From Flavobacterium branchiicola (GTDB lineage Bacteria; Bacteroidota; Bacteroidia; Flavobacteriales; Flavobacteriaceae): a stretch of DNA of 64,000 nucleotides. The position numbers and the translations under genes are program-made. The stretch spans positions 1-64,000 of the forward strand of contig NZ_JAGYWA010000007.1 in NCBI RefSeq assembly GCF_018383905.1, given 5' to 3'. The notes beneath the pieces are model-generated. The model had not been told where the DNA came from. It saw only the letters and a program-made list of their open reading frames with translations, and searched no databases. Positions 1 to 10,700 of this stretch are shown piece by piece (position 1 is the stretch's first letter; every line of letters begins with the position of its first letter).

Positions 1-1556
1 ACGGAAAAAGAGTCGAGATTTTTGGGACTTGCAATCACCATGATTTAGGCGCTTTGGGAGCAGCTATTAATACCTCAGCCTTAAAAAGACAATTGGTTAT
101 GCTCAAAGAAATGGGTTGTAATTCCTTGCGAACTTCTCATAATCCACCTGCTCCTGAATTACTGGAACTGGCAGATAAAATGGGATTCCTGGTTTGGGAC
201 GAAGCTTTTGATGCGTGGAAAATTGGTAAAAAGAAATTAGATTATAATGTAATTTTTGATCAGTGGCATGAAAAAGACCTGATGGCTTTAGTGCACAGAG
301 ATAGAAATAATCCTTCGGTATTTATCTGGTCAATCGGGAATGAAGTTCCGGATCAGCAAAACGTAAAATTGACCAAAGAGCTGGCTGATATTATGCGCAG
401 AGAAGATCCGACACGTCCGGTTTCAAACGGATACAACGATCCCGATGGAGGAAGAGCCTCAGGAGCTGTCATGGCGTTAGATATAATGGGAGTAAATTAT
501 TTCTTTGATCAACAGCCAAAATGGGATATAGATCCGAGATATGAGAAAAAACCAACCATTGGCAGTGAAACGGCTTCAACAGTAAGTTCGCGTGGAGAAT
601 ATTTCTTCGATGATAAATTCAATAAAGCCTCGTGGCAAATTTCATCTTACGATGATGCTTTCCCGGATTGGGGTTGTTCGCCCGATACTCAGTTTCGAAC
701 TAATGCAAAATACCCGCATTTGTTAGGCGAATATGTCTGGACAGGTTTTGATTATCTGGGAGAACCAACTCCATACAATTCTGATGAAACCAACTTATTG
801 AATTTTAGAACCGATCCTTCTAAACAAAAAGAACTGGAAGCAAAATTGGCCGAACTCCAAAAAAGCAATCCGCCATCCAGAAGCAGTTATTTTGGAATTA
901 TTGATTTAGCCGGATTTCCAAAAGACCGTTATTACAGCTACAAATCACATTGGAGACCAGATGTACCAACGGCTCATATTCTGCCACACTGGAACTGGAG
1001 CGAACGCATCGGGCAGGTAGTTCCCGTACATGTGTACACTTCTGGAGATGAAGGCGAATTATTCCTTAACGGAAAAAGCCTTGGAAGAAAGAAAATGACA
1101 AAAGGAAAAGATTTCAGATTGATTTGGGATAACGTGATTTATGCGCCGGGAGAATTGAAAGTGATTTGCTATAAAAACGGAAAACAATGGGCAACTGAAA
1201 GTATAAAAACAACCGGAGCAGCTGCAAAATTAAAAATGGCTGCAGACAGAAGTGAAGTTCTTGCAGACGATGTTGATTTGGTTTTCGTGACAGTTGATAT
1301 TACAGATAATGGCGGTTTAGTCGTACCACGTACCAATCCGTTAGTTACGTTTTCAGTTGAAGGAGCCGGAGAAATTGTAGCAACAGACAATGGAGATGCG
1401 ACAAGTTTTGTTCCGTTTCAAAGCCATGAACGCCCGGCTTACAACGGAAAAGTTCTGGTCATTGTAAAAGCTAAAAAAGGAGAAAAAGGACAATTTATTG
1501 TAAAAGCAGAAAGTAACGGATTACAGGCAACATCAATAGTAATCCGAATAAAATAA
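1..1556 (+). CDS. GH2 family glycosidase (beta-galactosidase-like), 5' end missing
   Basis: Only the last 517 codons are present: the frame is open from base 3 to the left edge, so the start lies outside the window. The visible part opens with the GH2 hallmark NHHDLGALGAA, then SLRTSHNPP. IWSIGNEVPDQ carries the likely acid/base Glu of the TIM barrel. GSETAS about 75 residues later probably carries the nucleophile Glu, and GEYVWTGFDYLGEP closes the barrel. The C-terminal 200 residues look like the beta-sandwich domains of Bacteroidota GH2 enzymes (DUF4982-like, then an Ig-like domain). The family includes exo-beta-galactosidases, beta-mannosidases and beta-glucuronidases; galactosidase is favoured because a fucosidase follows 20 bases downstream, but this is inference. 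The two genes are probably co-transcribed. Confidence 0.85.
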   Translation, partial: GKRVEIFGTCNHHDLGALGAAINTSALKRQLVMLKEMGCNSLRTSHNPPAPELLELADKMGFLVWDEAFDAWKIGKKKLDYNVIFDQWHEKDLMALVHRDRNNPSVFIWSIGNEVPDQQNVKLTKELADIMRREDPTRPVSNGYNDPDGGRASGAVMALDIMGVNYFFDQQPKWDIDPRYEKKPTIGSETASTVSSRGEYFFDDKFNKASWQISSYDDAFPDWGCSPDTQFRTNAKYPHLLGEYVWTGFDYLGEPTPYNSDETNLLNFRTDPSKQKELEAKLAELQKSNPPSRSSYFGIIDLAGFPKDRYYSYKSHWRPDVPTAHILPHWNWSERIGQVVPVHVYTSGDEGELFLNGKSLGRKKMTKGKDFRLIWDNVIYAPGELKVICYKNGKQWATESIKTTGAAAKLKMAADRSEVLADDVDLVFVTVDITDNGGLVVPRTNPLVTFSVEGAGEIVATDNGDATSFVPFQSHERPAYNGKVLVIVKAKKGEKGQFIVKAESNGLQATSIVIRIK

Positions 1557-1576
1557 AAATATAAAATTTAAAAAAC

Positions 1577-2914
1577 ATGATAAAAAGATTAATAGTAGCA
1601 GCTCTTCTGGCAGGAACTTCTATTGTAGGGAATGCACAAAATAAAATTGCAGCAAAGGATATCGAAGGAAAAATGAAATGGTTTGAAGATGCCAAATTAG
1701 GAATCTTCATTCATGCCGGAATTTATTCTGTTGCCGATGTTTCGGAATCGTGGAGTTTTCACAACGGAAAAATTTCTGTTGAAGATTATATGAAACAACA
1801 AAAAAGCTACACTTTAAGTAATTATGATCCTGCTGCGTGGGCAGAAATGATTAAAGAATCGGGTGCAAGATATGCGGTAATTACAACAAAACATCATGAT
1901 GGTGTGGCTATGTACGATACCAAATTAGGGAAATTGAGTTCAGTAAAAACCTGTCCGGCCAAAAAAAATATGGTAAAACCTTTCTTTGAAGAATTGCGAA
2001 AAAGAGATATAAAATGCGGCGCTTATTTTTCATTAATCGACTGGACACACAATGATTATCCGGGGTTTTTAAAAGACAAAGCACGTTACGATATCAAAAA
2101 AGAACCGGCTCGCTGGGAACGTTTCCAAAAGTTTTTTCAGGGACAGATAAAAGAAATTTCAGACTGGTACAATCCTGATTTATGGTGGTTTGATGGAGAC
2201 TGGGAACACAGTGCAGAAGAATGGCAGGCAGAGAAAACACGTAAAATGATGTTAGACAGAAATCCGAATACGATTATCAACGGACGTTTGCAAGGTTATG
2301 GCGATTATGATACTCCGGAACAAAATTTTCCAGTAGTGCGTCCGGCGTTTAAATGGTGGGAATTATGTATGACGATGAATGAAAACTGGGGCTACCGTGT
2401 AAGCGATACTAACTGGAAAACGCCTTACGAAATCATCACCATTTTTGTTGATGCGGTATCAAACGGAGGAAATTTATTATTAGACATAGGTCCAAAACCA
2501 GACGGGACTTATCCAGAAACAGTAGTTTCTACTTTGAAAGAACTTGGTGACTGGAACAAAAGAAATGGAGAAGGTATTTTCGGAACTATTCCGGGAATTC
2601 CAATGGGACATTTTTATGGGCCAACAACACTTTCTAAAGATTCAAAAACGCTTTACTTATTTGTTCATGGAAAAACTTCAGGACAATTGATGCTAAAAGG
2701 ATTAGATAATAAAATTCAGGACATTACGGTTTTGGGTTCCAATGTAAAACTGACTCATAAAGTAGTGGGAAAAATTTCATGGAGTGCCGTTCCAGGACTA
2801 GTTTATATCGATTTGCCGGAGAATGCGATTGATAAATATGTAACCTGCATTAAAGTGACACTAGATGCACCTGTTAAATTATATAGAGGTCAGGGAGGTT
2901 TCTTAACCAATTAA
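1577..2914 (+). CDS. GH29 alpha-L-fucosidase, exported
   Basis: This 445-residue protein has a signal peptide ending GNAQ at about residue 21, so it is probably periplasmic or secreted. GH29 enzymes release alpha-linked L-fucose with retention. The sequence shows the family features: GIFIHAGIYSV near the N terminus, TTKHHDGVAMYD, and WWFDGDWE, where Asp206 is the expected nucleophile. NGGNLLLDIGPKPDG is the conserved stretch near the end of the barrel, followed by a beta-sandwich C-terminal domain. It lies 20 bases after the GH2 gene and is probably in the same operon. The released fucose would feed the fucP-to-FAHD cluster at 35-42.5 kb. The linkage (alpha-1,2, 1,3, 1,4 or 1,6) cannot be told from the sequence. 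A second, distinct GH29 lies at 14314-15645. Confidence 0.93.
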   Translation: MIKRLIVAALLAGTSIVGNAQNKIAAKDIEGKMKWFEDAKLGIFIHAGIYSVADVSESWSFHNGKISVEDYMKQQKSYTLSNYDPAAWAEMIKESGARYAVITTKHHDGVAMYDTKLGKLSSVKTCPAKKNMVKPFFEELRKRDIKCGAYFSLIDWTHNDYPGFLKDKARYDIKKEPARWERFQKFFQGQIKEISDWYNPDLWWFDGDWEHSAEEWQAEKTRKMMLDRNPNTIINGRLQGYGDYDTPEQNFPVVRPAFKWWELCMTMNENWGYRVSDTNWKTPYEIITIFVDAVSNGGNLLLDIGPKPDGTYPETVVSTLKELGDWNKRNGEGIFGTIPGIPMGHFYGPTTLSKDSKTLYLFVHGKTSGQLMLKGLDNKIQDITVLGSNVKLTHKVVGKISWSAVPGLVYIDLPENAIDKYVTCIKVTLDAPVKLYRGQGGFLTN

Positions 2915-2944
2915 AAAATAAGATTAGGATAAAACGCAAAAAAA

Positions 2945-3093
2945 TTAACACATAGAAACATAGTCCTAATACGTCGGGATTATTTAAAAGAATATAAAAG
3001 GAAATTTATTTCTGCCACATAGCTAAACTATGTGCATTTAAAGTAGTGAAGCGCCTTTATTGAGTCTGTGAAATCTATGAGTCTATGTGTTAA
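2945..3093. repeat. Intergenic inverted-repeat element
   Basis: Arms at 2945-2963 and 3075-3093 are 19 bases long and complementary except at two positions (core CACATAGAAACATAG). Between them a perfect 7-bp hairpin (CACATAG/CTATGTG) lies at 3016-3034. No protein is encoded. It resembles the short dispersed non-coding elements common between Flavobacterium genes. A transcriptional role after the fucosidase gene is possible, but there is no T-run. Confidence 0.5.
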
Positions 3094-3161
3094 AATAATT
3101 GCAACCAACAAATTGATATAAAATATAATCTACGCCATAAAGGTATTTCAATAGTATAATC

Positions 3162-5831
3162 ATGAACAAAAAAGTAGTTATAATCAGTTTATTTTTTGGC
3201 GCCCAGGCATTATTTGCCCAAAATGCTCCGAAATATAAAAATCCAAAATTGCCTGTGGAAGAACGCGTTCAGGATTTATTATCCCGAATGACGACGGAGG
3301 AAAAGTTTTGGCAAATGTTCATGATTCCAGGTGATTTATCTGATGGAGCAGAAAATTATAAAAACGGAATTTTTGGTTTTCAGGTAAGTGCAAAAGGAAG
3401 TACCGATGCAAGCAATCAGATTTTAGATTACACTGCAGCAAGCAATGCTAAAGAAACCGTAAAACTGATCAATAAAATGCAGCACTATTTTGTTGAGAAA
3501 ACCCGTCTCGGAATCCCGATTATTGCTTTTGATGAAGCCCTACACGGATTAGTGAGAGACGGAGCAACAGCTTTTCCGCAATCTATTTCACTAGCGGCAA
3601 CTTTTGATCCGTCATTAGTAAAAAGAGTTTCAACAGCAATTGCATTAGAATCTAAAAGCCGCGGAATCCGTCAGATTTTGTCGCCTGTTGTCAATCTTGC
3701 TTCAGATGTTCGTTGGGGACGCGTAGAAGAAACCTATGGAGAAGATCCTTTTTTATCTTCCAAAATGGGCGTTGCTTATGTATCTTCTTTTGAAGAAAGA
3801 GGCGTGATTACTACTCCTAAACATTTCCTTGCCAACAGCGGAGACGGCGGGCGCGACAGTTATCCGATTGATTACAACGAACGTTATTTAGAAGAATATC
3901 AGTTTCCGCCATTTCGTGCTTGCTTTAATGAAGGCGGAAGCAGAAGCGTGATGACTTCATATAATACCATAAACGGAAGTCCATGTACGGCAAATGATTG
4001 GCTGCTGAATAAAAAACTGAAAGGTGAAATGAATTTTAAAGGATTCATTATTTCTGATGCCAATGCGGTAGGAGGCGGAAATGTCTTGCATTACACTGCT
4101 AAAGATTATCCGGAATCGGGAGCCAATGCAATAAATAATGGTTTGGATGTGATTTTCCAGACGGCTTATGATCATTATAAATTATTTCAGCCACCATTTC
4201 TGGACGGAAGAATTGATATGAAAAATATTGACGAAGCTGTAGCAAGAGTTTTGAGATTAAAATTTGAATTGGGGCTTTTTGAAAATCCGTATGCTGATGA
4301 AAAAGAAACCAACAAATGGAATGGAAATCCCGCTCATAAATTATTATCTAGAGAAGCCGCCGAAAAAGGAATCGTTCTACTGAAAAACGACAACAATGTT
4401 TTGCCGCTTAAAAAATCAATAAACTCAATTGCCTTAATAGGAAATGATATTACCGAAGCGCGATTGGGCGGTTACAGTGGTCCGGGAAATGGTAAAGTAA
4501 ATATGCTTGACGGAATAAAAGCAAAGCTAGGTAAATCGGTAACGATTAATCTGGCTGAAGGCTGCGCAAGAAGAAGTGTTGAATATATTTCTGTACCATC
4601 TGCCAATTTATTTACTGTAGAAAATGGTAAAACCGTAAACGGACTGTCAGGAGAATATTTCAATAATGTACAATTAAGCGGAACTCCGGTTTTATCACGA
4701 TTAGACCAGGCAATAAATTTTGACTGGACATTATATTCTCCAAATCAGGAAAAAATCAACTACGATTTTTATTCCGTTAAGTGGACTGGAAAAATAAAAT
4801 CACCAGTTACAGGAACCTATAAAATCGGTTTTGAAGGCAACGATGGTTATCGTTTGTATCTAAATGGAAAACTGATAATTGACAATTGGAAAAGCCAGAC
4901 CTATTCGACCAAACTTGCCGATTTTAATTTTGAAGCTAATAAAGAATACGATATCAAAGTAGAGTTTTTTGAATCGCAAGGCTATGCTAAACTTAAATTG
5001 GTTTGGAATGTTGGAGTTAAAAACGACTGGCAAAGCAAAATAGATGAAGCTGTAGCTGCTGCCAAAAAATCGGATGTTGCCGTTATTGCAGCCGGAATCG
5101 AAGAAGGAGAATTTAATGATAGAGCCTACTTAGGTTTATTAGGACATCAGGAAGAATTAATAAATGCTGTTGCAGCAACCGGAAAACCAATGGTAGTGGT
5201 TTTAGTAGGAGGGAGCGCCATCACAATGGACAAATGGATTAACAATGTGCCGTCCATTTTAGATGTGTGGTATCCGGGTGAAGATGGTGGTCATGCCGTT
5301 GCTAATATTTTATTCGGAGACAAAAATCCTGCCGGGCGTTTGCCTATTACTTTTCCTGTCTTTGAAGGACAATTGCCTTTGGTTTATAATCATAAACCAA
5401 CAGGACGTTCCGATGATTATACCAATTTAAACGGAGCGCCACTTTTTCCTTTTGGTTTCGGATTAAGTTATTCGACTTTCGAATACAGCAATTTAAAATT
5501 CGACAAAAAGAAAATGGGAAAATCAGAAACGACCAAAGTCTATTGTACCATAAAAAATACAAGTACAGTCGATGGTGATGAGGTCGTTCAGTTGTACGTT
5601 AGAGATATTTTGGCATCGGTTGCACAACCCATCAAACAGCTCAAAGGTTTTCAGAGAATTTCGCTTAAAGCCGGAGAATCCAAAGAAATTTCATTCGATA
5701 TTAATAAAGAAACCCTGAAAATGCTGAACGGCGACATGAAATGGGTGGTGGAACCGGGAGATTTCAGAATTATGATTGGCGCATCTTCAAGAGATATCAG
5801 ACTTAGAGAAATTATTACCGTTACAGAGTAG
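3162..5831 (+). CDS. GH3 beta-glycosidase with inserted PA14 domain, exported
   Basis: This 889-residue protein has a signal peptide ending LFAQ. Order: GH3 N-terminal TIM barrel (about 30-380), GH3 C-terminal alpha/beta sandwich (from about 410), a PA14 domain inserted at about 495-635 (GEYFNN, then FEGNDGYRLYLNGKLIIDNW), the rest of the sandwich, and a fibronectin III-like tail. The expected nucleophile is Asp299 in IISDANAV; SDA replaces the more usual SDW. Other family features are GEDPFL, TPKHFLANSG and the WYPGEDGG loop. PA14 insertions in GH3 enzymes usually shape the active-site entrance. Activity could be beta-glucosidase, beta-xylosidase or N-acetylglucosaminidase. In this locus a role on core xylose or another beta-linked sugar of N-glycans is possible but unproven. 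It stands alone, 247 bases after the fucosidase gene. Confidence 0.9.
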   Translation: MNKKVVIISLFFGAQALFAQNAPKYKNPKLPVEERVQDLLSRMTTEEKFWQMFMIPGDLSDGAENYKNGIFGFQVSAKGSTDASNQILDYTAASNAKETVKLINKMQHYFVEKTRLGIPIIAFDEALHGLVRDGATAFPQSISLAATFDPSLVKRVSTAIALESKSRGIRQILSPVVNLASDVRWGRVEETYGEDPFLSSKMGVAYVSSFEERGVITTPKHFLANSGDGGRDSYPIDYNERYLEEYQFPPFRACFNEGGSRSVMTSYNTINGSPCTANDWLLNKKLKGEMNFKGFIISDANAVGGGNVLHYTAKDYPESGANAINNGLDVIFQTAYDHYKLFQPPFLDGRIDMKNIDEAVARVLRLKFELGLFENPYADEKETNKWNGNPAHKLLSREAAEKGIVLLKNDNNVLPLKKSINSIALIGNDITEARLGGYSGPGNGKVNMLDGIKAKLGKSVTINLAEGCARRSVEYISVPSANLFTVENGKTVNGLSGEYFNNVQLSGTPVLSRLDQAINFDWTLYSPNQEKINYDFYSVKWTGKIKSPVTGTYKIGFEGNDGYRLYLNGKLIIDNWKSQTYSTKLADFNFEANKEYDIKVEFFESQGYAKLKLVWNVGVKNDWQSKIDEAVAAAKKSDVAVIAAGIEEGEFNDRAYLGLLGHQEELINAVAATGKPMVVVLVGGSAITMDKWINNVPSILDVWYPGEDGGHAVANILFGDKNPAGRLPITFPVFEGQLPLVYNHKPTGRSDDYTNLNGAPLFPFGFGLSYSTFEYSNLKFDKKKMGKSETTKVYCTIKNTSTVDGDEVVQLYVRDILASVAQPIKQLKGFQRISLKAGESKEISFDINKETLKMLNGDMKWVVEPGDFRIMIGASSRDIRLREIITVTE

Positions 5832-6399
5832 TTGTACGATAAGATTTATAGGACTGAAAACCATTCGGAGTAAACAAAACGATTCAAAAAAAGATTTTCT
5901 ATAAATATATTAGGTGTTTTTCCGGATTTATTTTGATAAAAAAGGCATTAGTTTTTGTTTAAATAAAGCTCAAATAGGCAAAACAAAACAAAATTTTCCA
6001 TTAGATAAAAATCAAATGCAAAAAAATGCTTACAACTTTTTAAAGTGATAAAAATGAGCATGGTGCCGAATGAAATTTTGTAACAATTTTATCAAAAAAG
6101 AAAAATATTAAGTGGAAATAATTTGTTATGTGAAATTCTAATTTCAGACATTAACAAAAAAAGCGAATGAATAGCAGTTAACATATATTTATGTTAAATA
6201 TATCGTAATTTATTAATGTTTTGAAGTGTGTTTTTTGCAATATTTATTTTTATTGAATTTGACTGGTTTTTAGTCGTTTTGTGAGAATAAAAGTACCTAT
6301 TTAGCTTCTTTTATTGTTTTATTTTCAGATGATTACGAGTATAATTTTGATTTCATCTTTTTTAATGTTAAAAAACAATAATTACTATAAAAAAATCAC

Positions 6400-6424
6400 T
6401 AAAACGTTTTTGTAAATCGTTTTA
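6400..6424. promoter_or_regulatory. Paired CG-centred operator candidates upstream of the lacI-type gene
   Basis: TAAAACGTTTTT lies at 6400-6411 and includes the 10-bp perfect palindrome AAAACGTTTT. At 6413-6424 is TAAATCGTTTTA, the exact reverse complement of TAAAACGATTTA, which also occurs at 30137-30148. LacI-family proteins bind palindromes with a central CG. The sites overlap and follow the -33 box, which fits autoregulation. Confidence 0.5.
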
Positions 6425-6439
6425 TTAAATATATATTTG
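6409..6439 (+). promoter_or_regulatory. Bacteroidota-type promoter of the lacI-type gene
   Basis: TTTG at 6409-6412 and TATATTTG at 6432-6439 are separated by 19 bases, matching the Bacteroidota -33/-7 pattern. The start codon is at 6482, about 40 bases downstream. Confidence 0.6.
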
Positions 6440-6481
6440 TTTCGATAATTTAACTAAGGTTTAAGATAAACTTAACATTTC

Positions 6482-7495
6482 ATGAAGAAAAGCATTACTA
6501 TCAAGGATATCGCCAAAGCCGCAGAGGTGTCCGTTACCACAGTTTCGTTTGTATTGAATAATAAAGGCGAAAAAATGGGGATTAGTAAGGAAGTGATTAA
6601 GAAAGTTATTAAGGTTAGTGAAGAAATGAAATTCAAACTCAACATGATCGCCAGTAGTTTGAGAACCGGAAAAACAAGATCTATAGGACTTATTGTAGAA
6701 GATATATCGAATCATTTTTTTTCTGATTTGGCAAAGGTGATCGAGAGAGAAGCAATTGATTCTAATTACAGAGTGTTTTATTGCAGTACAGGAGGAAACG
6801 ATGAGCGCGCTGTTGAATTAGTTGATAGTTTGTTGCAGGCAAATGTTGATGGTTTTATTATAACGCCAACAGAGAATATGAAAACTACAATAGACAGATT
6901 ATTAGAACTTCAGTGTCCGGTAGTTTTAGTCGACCGATATTTTGAAGGACAAAATGTAAGTCATGTAGTACTTGATAATTTTGAAGGAGCTGTGAAAGCA
7001 ACGCAACATTTACTGGAAAATGGATTTAAGAAAATTGCTTTTGTTACCAATTACTCACAGCTTATTCAGATGAATTTGAGAAAGCAGGGATATACAAAAG
7101 TATTAGAAGAAGCAGGATTATACGATGAGTCAAGAATTCTGGATATGGAATATCAGATTTCTGAAGAAAAACGAATTGAAAAGATTGCAGAATTTTTGAG
7201 TAACAATACAGATGTAGATGCGGTATTGTTTGGAGCTAATTATTTATTGCTTGCAGGTTTGCAATCTTTTAGAAGACTTGGATTAAAAATTCCTGCAGAT
7301 AAAGCAATAATTAGTTTTGATGATCATGAAAGTTTTAGACTGAACTCACCTTCAATTACTGTTTTAGCGCAGCCTATTGAAGAAATGGGGAAGAAAACGG
7401 TTAAACTCTTAATGAAACAAATGACAGATGGAATTGATTATAAAGTCACTAAAGAGAAGAAAAAAGGAAATCTAATTATAAGGGAATCAGTGTAA
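6482..7495 (+). CDS. LacI-family transcriptional regulator
   Basis: This 337-residue protein begins with a LacI helix-turn-helix (ITIKDIAKAAEVSVTTVSFVLN, residues 5-26), followed by the hinge helix that inserts in the minor groove. A periplasmic-binding-protein-like effector domain starts at TRSIGLIVED near residue 63. Length and layout are standard for the family. It sits directly upstream of the susC/susD pair and is the obvious candidate to control it and itself. LacI control is less usual for such loci than a hybrid two-component regulator, SusR-like regulator or sigma/anti-sigma pair. The effector is unknown; a sugar released by the locus (fucose, mannose or a small oligosaccharide) is the natural guess. 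Candidate operators are listed at 6400, 7527, 17675 and 30137. Confidence 0.93.
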   Translation: MKKSITIKDIAKAAEVSVTTVSFVLNNKGEKMGISKEVIKKVIKVSEEMKFKLNMIASSLRTGKTRSIGLIVEDISNHFFSDLAKVIEREAIDSNYRVFYCSTGGNDERAVELVDSLLQANVDGFIITPTENMKTTIDRLLELQCPVVLVDRYFEGQNVSHVVLDNFEGAVKATQHLLENGFKKIAFVTNYSQLIQMNLRKQGYTKVLEEAGLYDESRILDMEYQISEEKRIEKIAEFLSNNTDVDAVLFGANYLLLAGLQSFRRLGLKIPADKAIISFDDHESFRLNSPSITVLAQPIEEMGKKTVKLLMKQMTDGIDYKVTKEKKKGNLIIRESV

Positions 7496-7526
7496 AAAGG
7501 AATTCCTTTTTTTTAAGACAATTAAC

Positions 7527-7556
7527 TAAAACGTTATAGTCGGGCATGCTATAACG
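7527..7556. promoter_or_regulatory. Operator candidate upstream of susC
   Basis: TAAAACGTTATA at 7527-7538 resembles the CG-centred sites near the regulator gene. It overlaps a perfect 8-bp inverted repeat, CGTTATAG at 7532-7539 and CTATAACG at 7549-7556, with a 9-base spacer. This is a good place for LacI-type binding ahead of susC. Confidence 0.45.
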
Positions 7557-7673
7557 CGGAACACCTAACCAAATTATTAAACAAAAAAAATGCTTATGAC
7601 GTAAAAGAAATTGAGAGAGAACAAACAAGAAACTTAGACTATTATCACATCCGACAAGGAGAGGGGTAATATA

Positions 7674-7725
7674 AAATTAAAGGTTTTAGTATTCCATATT
7701 TTTTTTAACAAGAACCTTTTAATTT
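7674..7725 (+). promoter_or_regulatory. Possible leader hairpin before susC
   Basis: AAATTAAAGGTT (7674-7685) can pair with AACCTTTTAATTT (7713-7725) apart from one bulged base. It lies 36 bases before the susC start and has no T-run, so it would be a 5' leader structure rather than a terminator. No TAnnTTTG promoter was found in this gap. Confidence 0.25.
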
Positions 7726-7760
7726 AAAAAAATTAAAACCAAACCAAACTAATATTAATT

Positions 7761-10700
7761 ATGAGAAAACTGTTATACAAATCACTGTTAGTTTTTCTAA
7801 TGGTAATGTGCTATCAAGGAGTAAATGCTCAAAATAAAACAATCTCCGGGGTAATTACAGATAATGCAAATCTTCCTGTTCCTTTTGTTACTGTTAAGGA
7901 AAAAGGAACGAAAACAGAAACAAATACTGACGAAAATGGAGCATTTACAATATCAGTAAAAGATGGTGCCACGATCATCATAAGCGCTGTAGGATTTAAA
8001 ACCGTTGAATTAAAAGCTAAAGACGGAATGGAAGTTAAGCTGGCAAGCGCCACTAACGAATTAGATGGTGTTACGGTAACGGCTTTGGGGCAAACAAAAA
8101 AGAACAAAGCGATTGGTTATGCAACAAGTATTATTAAAGCAGATGCGATAACAAAAACGGCATCGCCAACAATTGCTAACTCTTTATATGGTAAGGCGCC
8201 TGGTGTGCGTATTACCTCTACACCAGGGGGAGCCGGAGCAATCAATATCCAGATTCGTGGTATCAACTCTATTACAGGTAGAAATCAGCCGCTGATCATT
8301 TTAGATGGTGTGCCAATTCGTGATGGAGAGGTTAATAACAATGATTATTGGAACCAACAACGTGTTAAAAATAATGGTTTAGCAGATATTAATCCTGAAG
8401 ATATTGAAAACATTTCGATTCTAAAAGGAGCTTCTGCAGCTGCATTATACGGTTCTGAAGCTGTAAATGGTGTTGTATTGATTACTTCTAAAACAGGTAA
8501 AGGAAAAAAAGGATTAGGTGTTGATTTTAGCACCAGTTATTCGGGTAATGAAATTGCATATTTACCAAGATTTCAATATGAAAGAGGTCCAGGATGGGCG
8601 AATCCGAGTTTTTCTACAGGATATTTAGCACCAGACGGTTTTGCTCATTATGAAGACTCTAGCATTAGAGGAGTTTCTAATAGTGGTAATAATTATGGTC
8701 CTTGGTTTGATGGTCAGCCTGTCTTGAGTTGGGATGGAGTTGTACGTCCATATTCAGCTCAAAAAGACGGATACAAAAATATGTTTCAAAATGCTTGGGA
8801 TGCTACAACAAATATTGCGCTTACCAACAGTACAGAAAACAGCAGTACTCGTTTTTCTTACACACATATCGAGTCTGAAGGATTAAGTATGGGGAACAAT
8901 AACAAGAAAAACAACTTTAACTTAAATGCATCTTTCAAAACAGGTAAATTGAAAACGGATGTTATAGTAAGTTATATGAATCAAAATGTAACTAACCGTA
9001 CTTTTGCTATGGATCGTTTGGTTAATAATTTTACAGGGATGCTTAGCCCATTTGACAATGGAGATTGGTACAAAGCAAAATACAAAACCAGCTTAGGATA
9101 CAAATACGTTACTGGTAAAGATACACAGAGTTTAACTCCAGGTGAGAATATTTATCGTAATGGTTTTAGAAGTGATATTGCTGATTATTTTTGGAATACA
9201 AATGCTAAAAGACAAAGTGAGATTACAAATCGTTTAATTGCGAGTGTTACCGAAACGCTTTCTATTACTAAGGATTTATCATTACGCGGTCGTATTTCAA
9301 CAGATTTAACTTCTGTAAACATTGAAAATAAAAATCCTGTTGAAGTGCCTTTAATTTACGAATTTGGGAATGAAGGGGATCGTTCAGGTTCTTTTATGAT
9401 GGAAGGGCAGGATTATAATATTCTTTATGGCGATTTATTAGCAACTTACAATAAAAAAATTAATGACGATTTTGGTGTAAATGCTGTTTTGGGTTATTCT
9501 GGTACAAGAGAAACTTTTAGAACATTATCCCGCTATACTGATGGTGGTTTAAGTGTTGAAGGATGGTACGATATTAATTCGTCTATAGGTATAGCCAAAA
9601 GTGATTCAAAAAGAGAAGAGACTGTAAAAGATGCTATTTTTGGAACCTTGAGTGGAAGTTTTAGAAATTATTTATTTATTGAAGGAACCATCAGAAGGGA
9701 CCGTACTTCAACAATGAACCCGAATGACAATGCGTTTACTTATCCTTCTGTAAATTCAAGTTTTGTATTGTCAGATGCTGTTCAATTACCAGAGGTTATA
9801 AGTTATGCAAAACTGCGTGGTTCTTGGGGAAAAGTGGGTAACTACCCAGATCGTTACAGAGCTAATGTGGCTTTCGATCAAAAAACTTTAGGAACACAGG
9901 GAACTACAAATCCAGTATTGATTACAACTTCTCAGTTTGATAAATATGGAAACGAAGGAATTAAGCCTGAAATGAAAACGGAGTTTGAGGTTGGTTTCGA
10001 AACTAAATTCTTTGATAGAAGATTAGGATTGGACTTTTCGTACTATAATGCAAACATTAAAGATCAAATTCTTGATATGACTTTGGCGCCAACTACCGGA
10101 GCCGCTAAAATATTAGCAAACGTAGGAGAGTTAAGCAATAAAGGATTTGAGATTGCTTTAACAGGTTCTCCGTTTAGAACTCAGGATTTTTCTTGGGATG
10201 TAACTTTGAACTGGTCTAAAAACATCAATAAAATTGTAAAATTAGCTAACGGTGCAACTGAATTATTACATCAGGATTATGATGGATCTGCCGCTCAATT
10301 AAAATCTGTTGTTGGGGAACCAATGGGAGGTATTTATGCACACCCAGTCAAAACAGATGCAAGTGGTAATAAAATGGTTGATTCTGATGGTTTCTATATG
10401 CTTGATGGTGATAAATGGGAAAAATACGGATCGGCCATGGCCAAAGGTGTGGGAGGTTTATTGAACTCATTTACTTATAAAAGTTTCACATTAGATGTAA
10501 ATATAGATTATTCATACGGAGGTTCTTTAATGCCAACTGGTATCAATTGGATGACGGCAAGAGGTTTAACTGAGGAATCATTGAATTATAGCACAAACGA
10601 ACGTGGCGGATTAACTTACTATAATGTGTATGATACTGCAGGTAACAGAACTGGAGGAGTTCAGGTTCCAAATTCTGCAACTACTGGACCTGCTGGGCAA

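Larger units (their letters stand above)
5832..6481. other. 650-bp gap upstream of the LacI-type regulator gene
   Basis: I see no plausible gene here; all frames are short and the sequence is very AT-rich. The last 80 bases hold the regulator promoter and CG-centred operator candidates, annotated separately. There is no clear hairpin plus T-run after the GH3 gene. Confidence 0.6.

Noticed and set aside
3162..5831. Treating the PA14-GH3 protein as a protective-antigen-like toxin.
   Set aside because: PA14 is a common insert in GH3 enzymes and the GH3 active site is intact.
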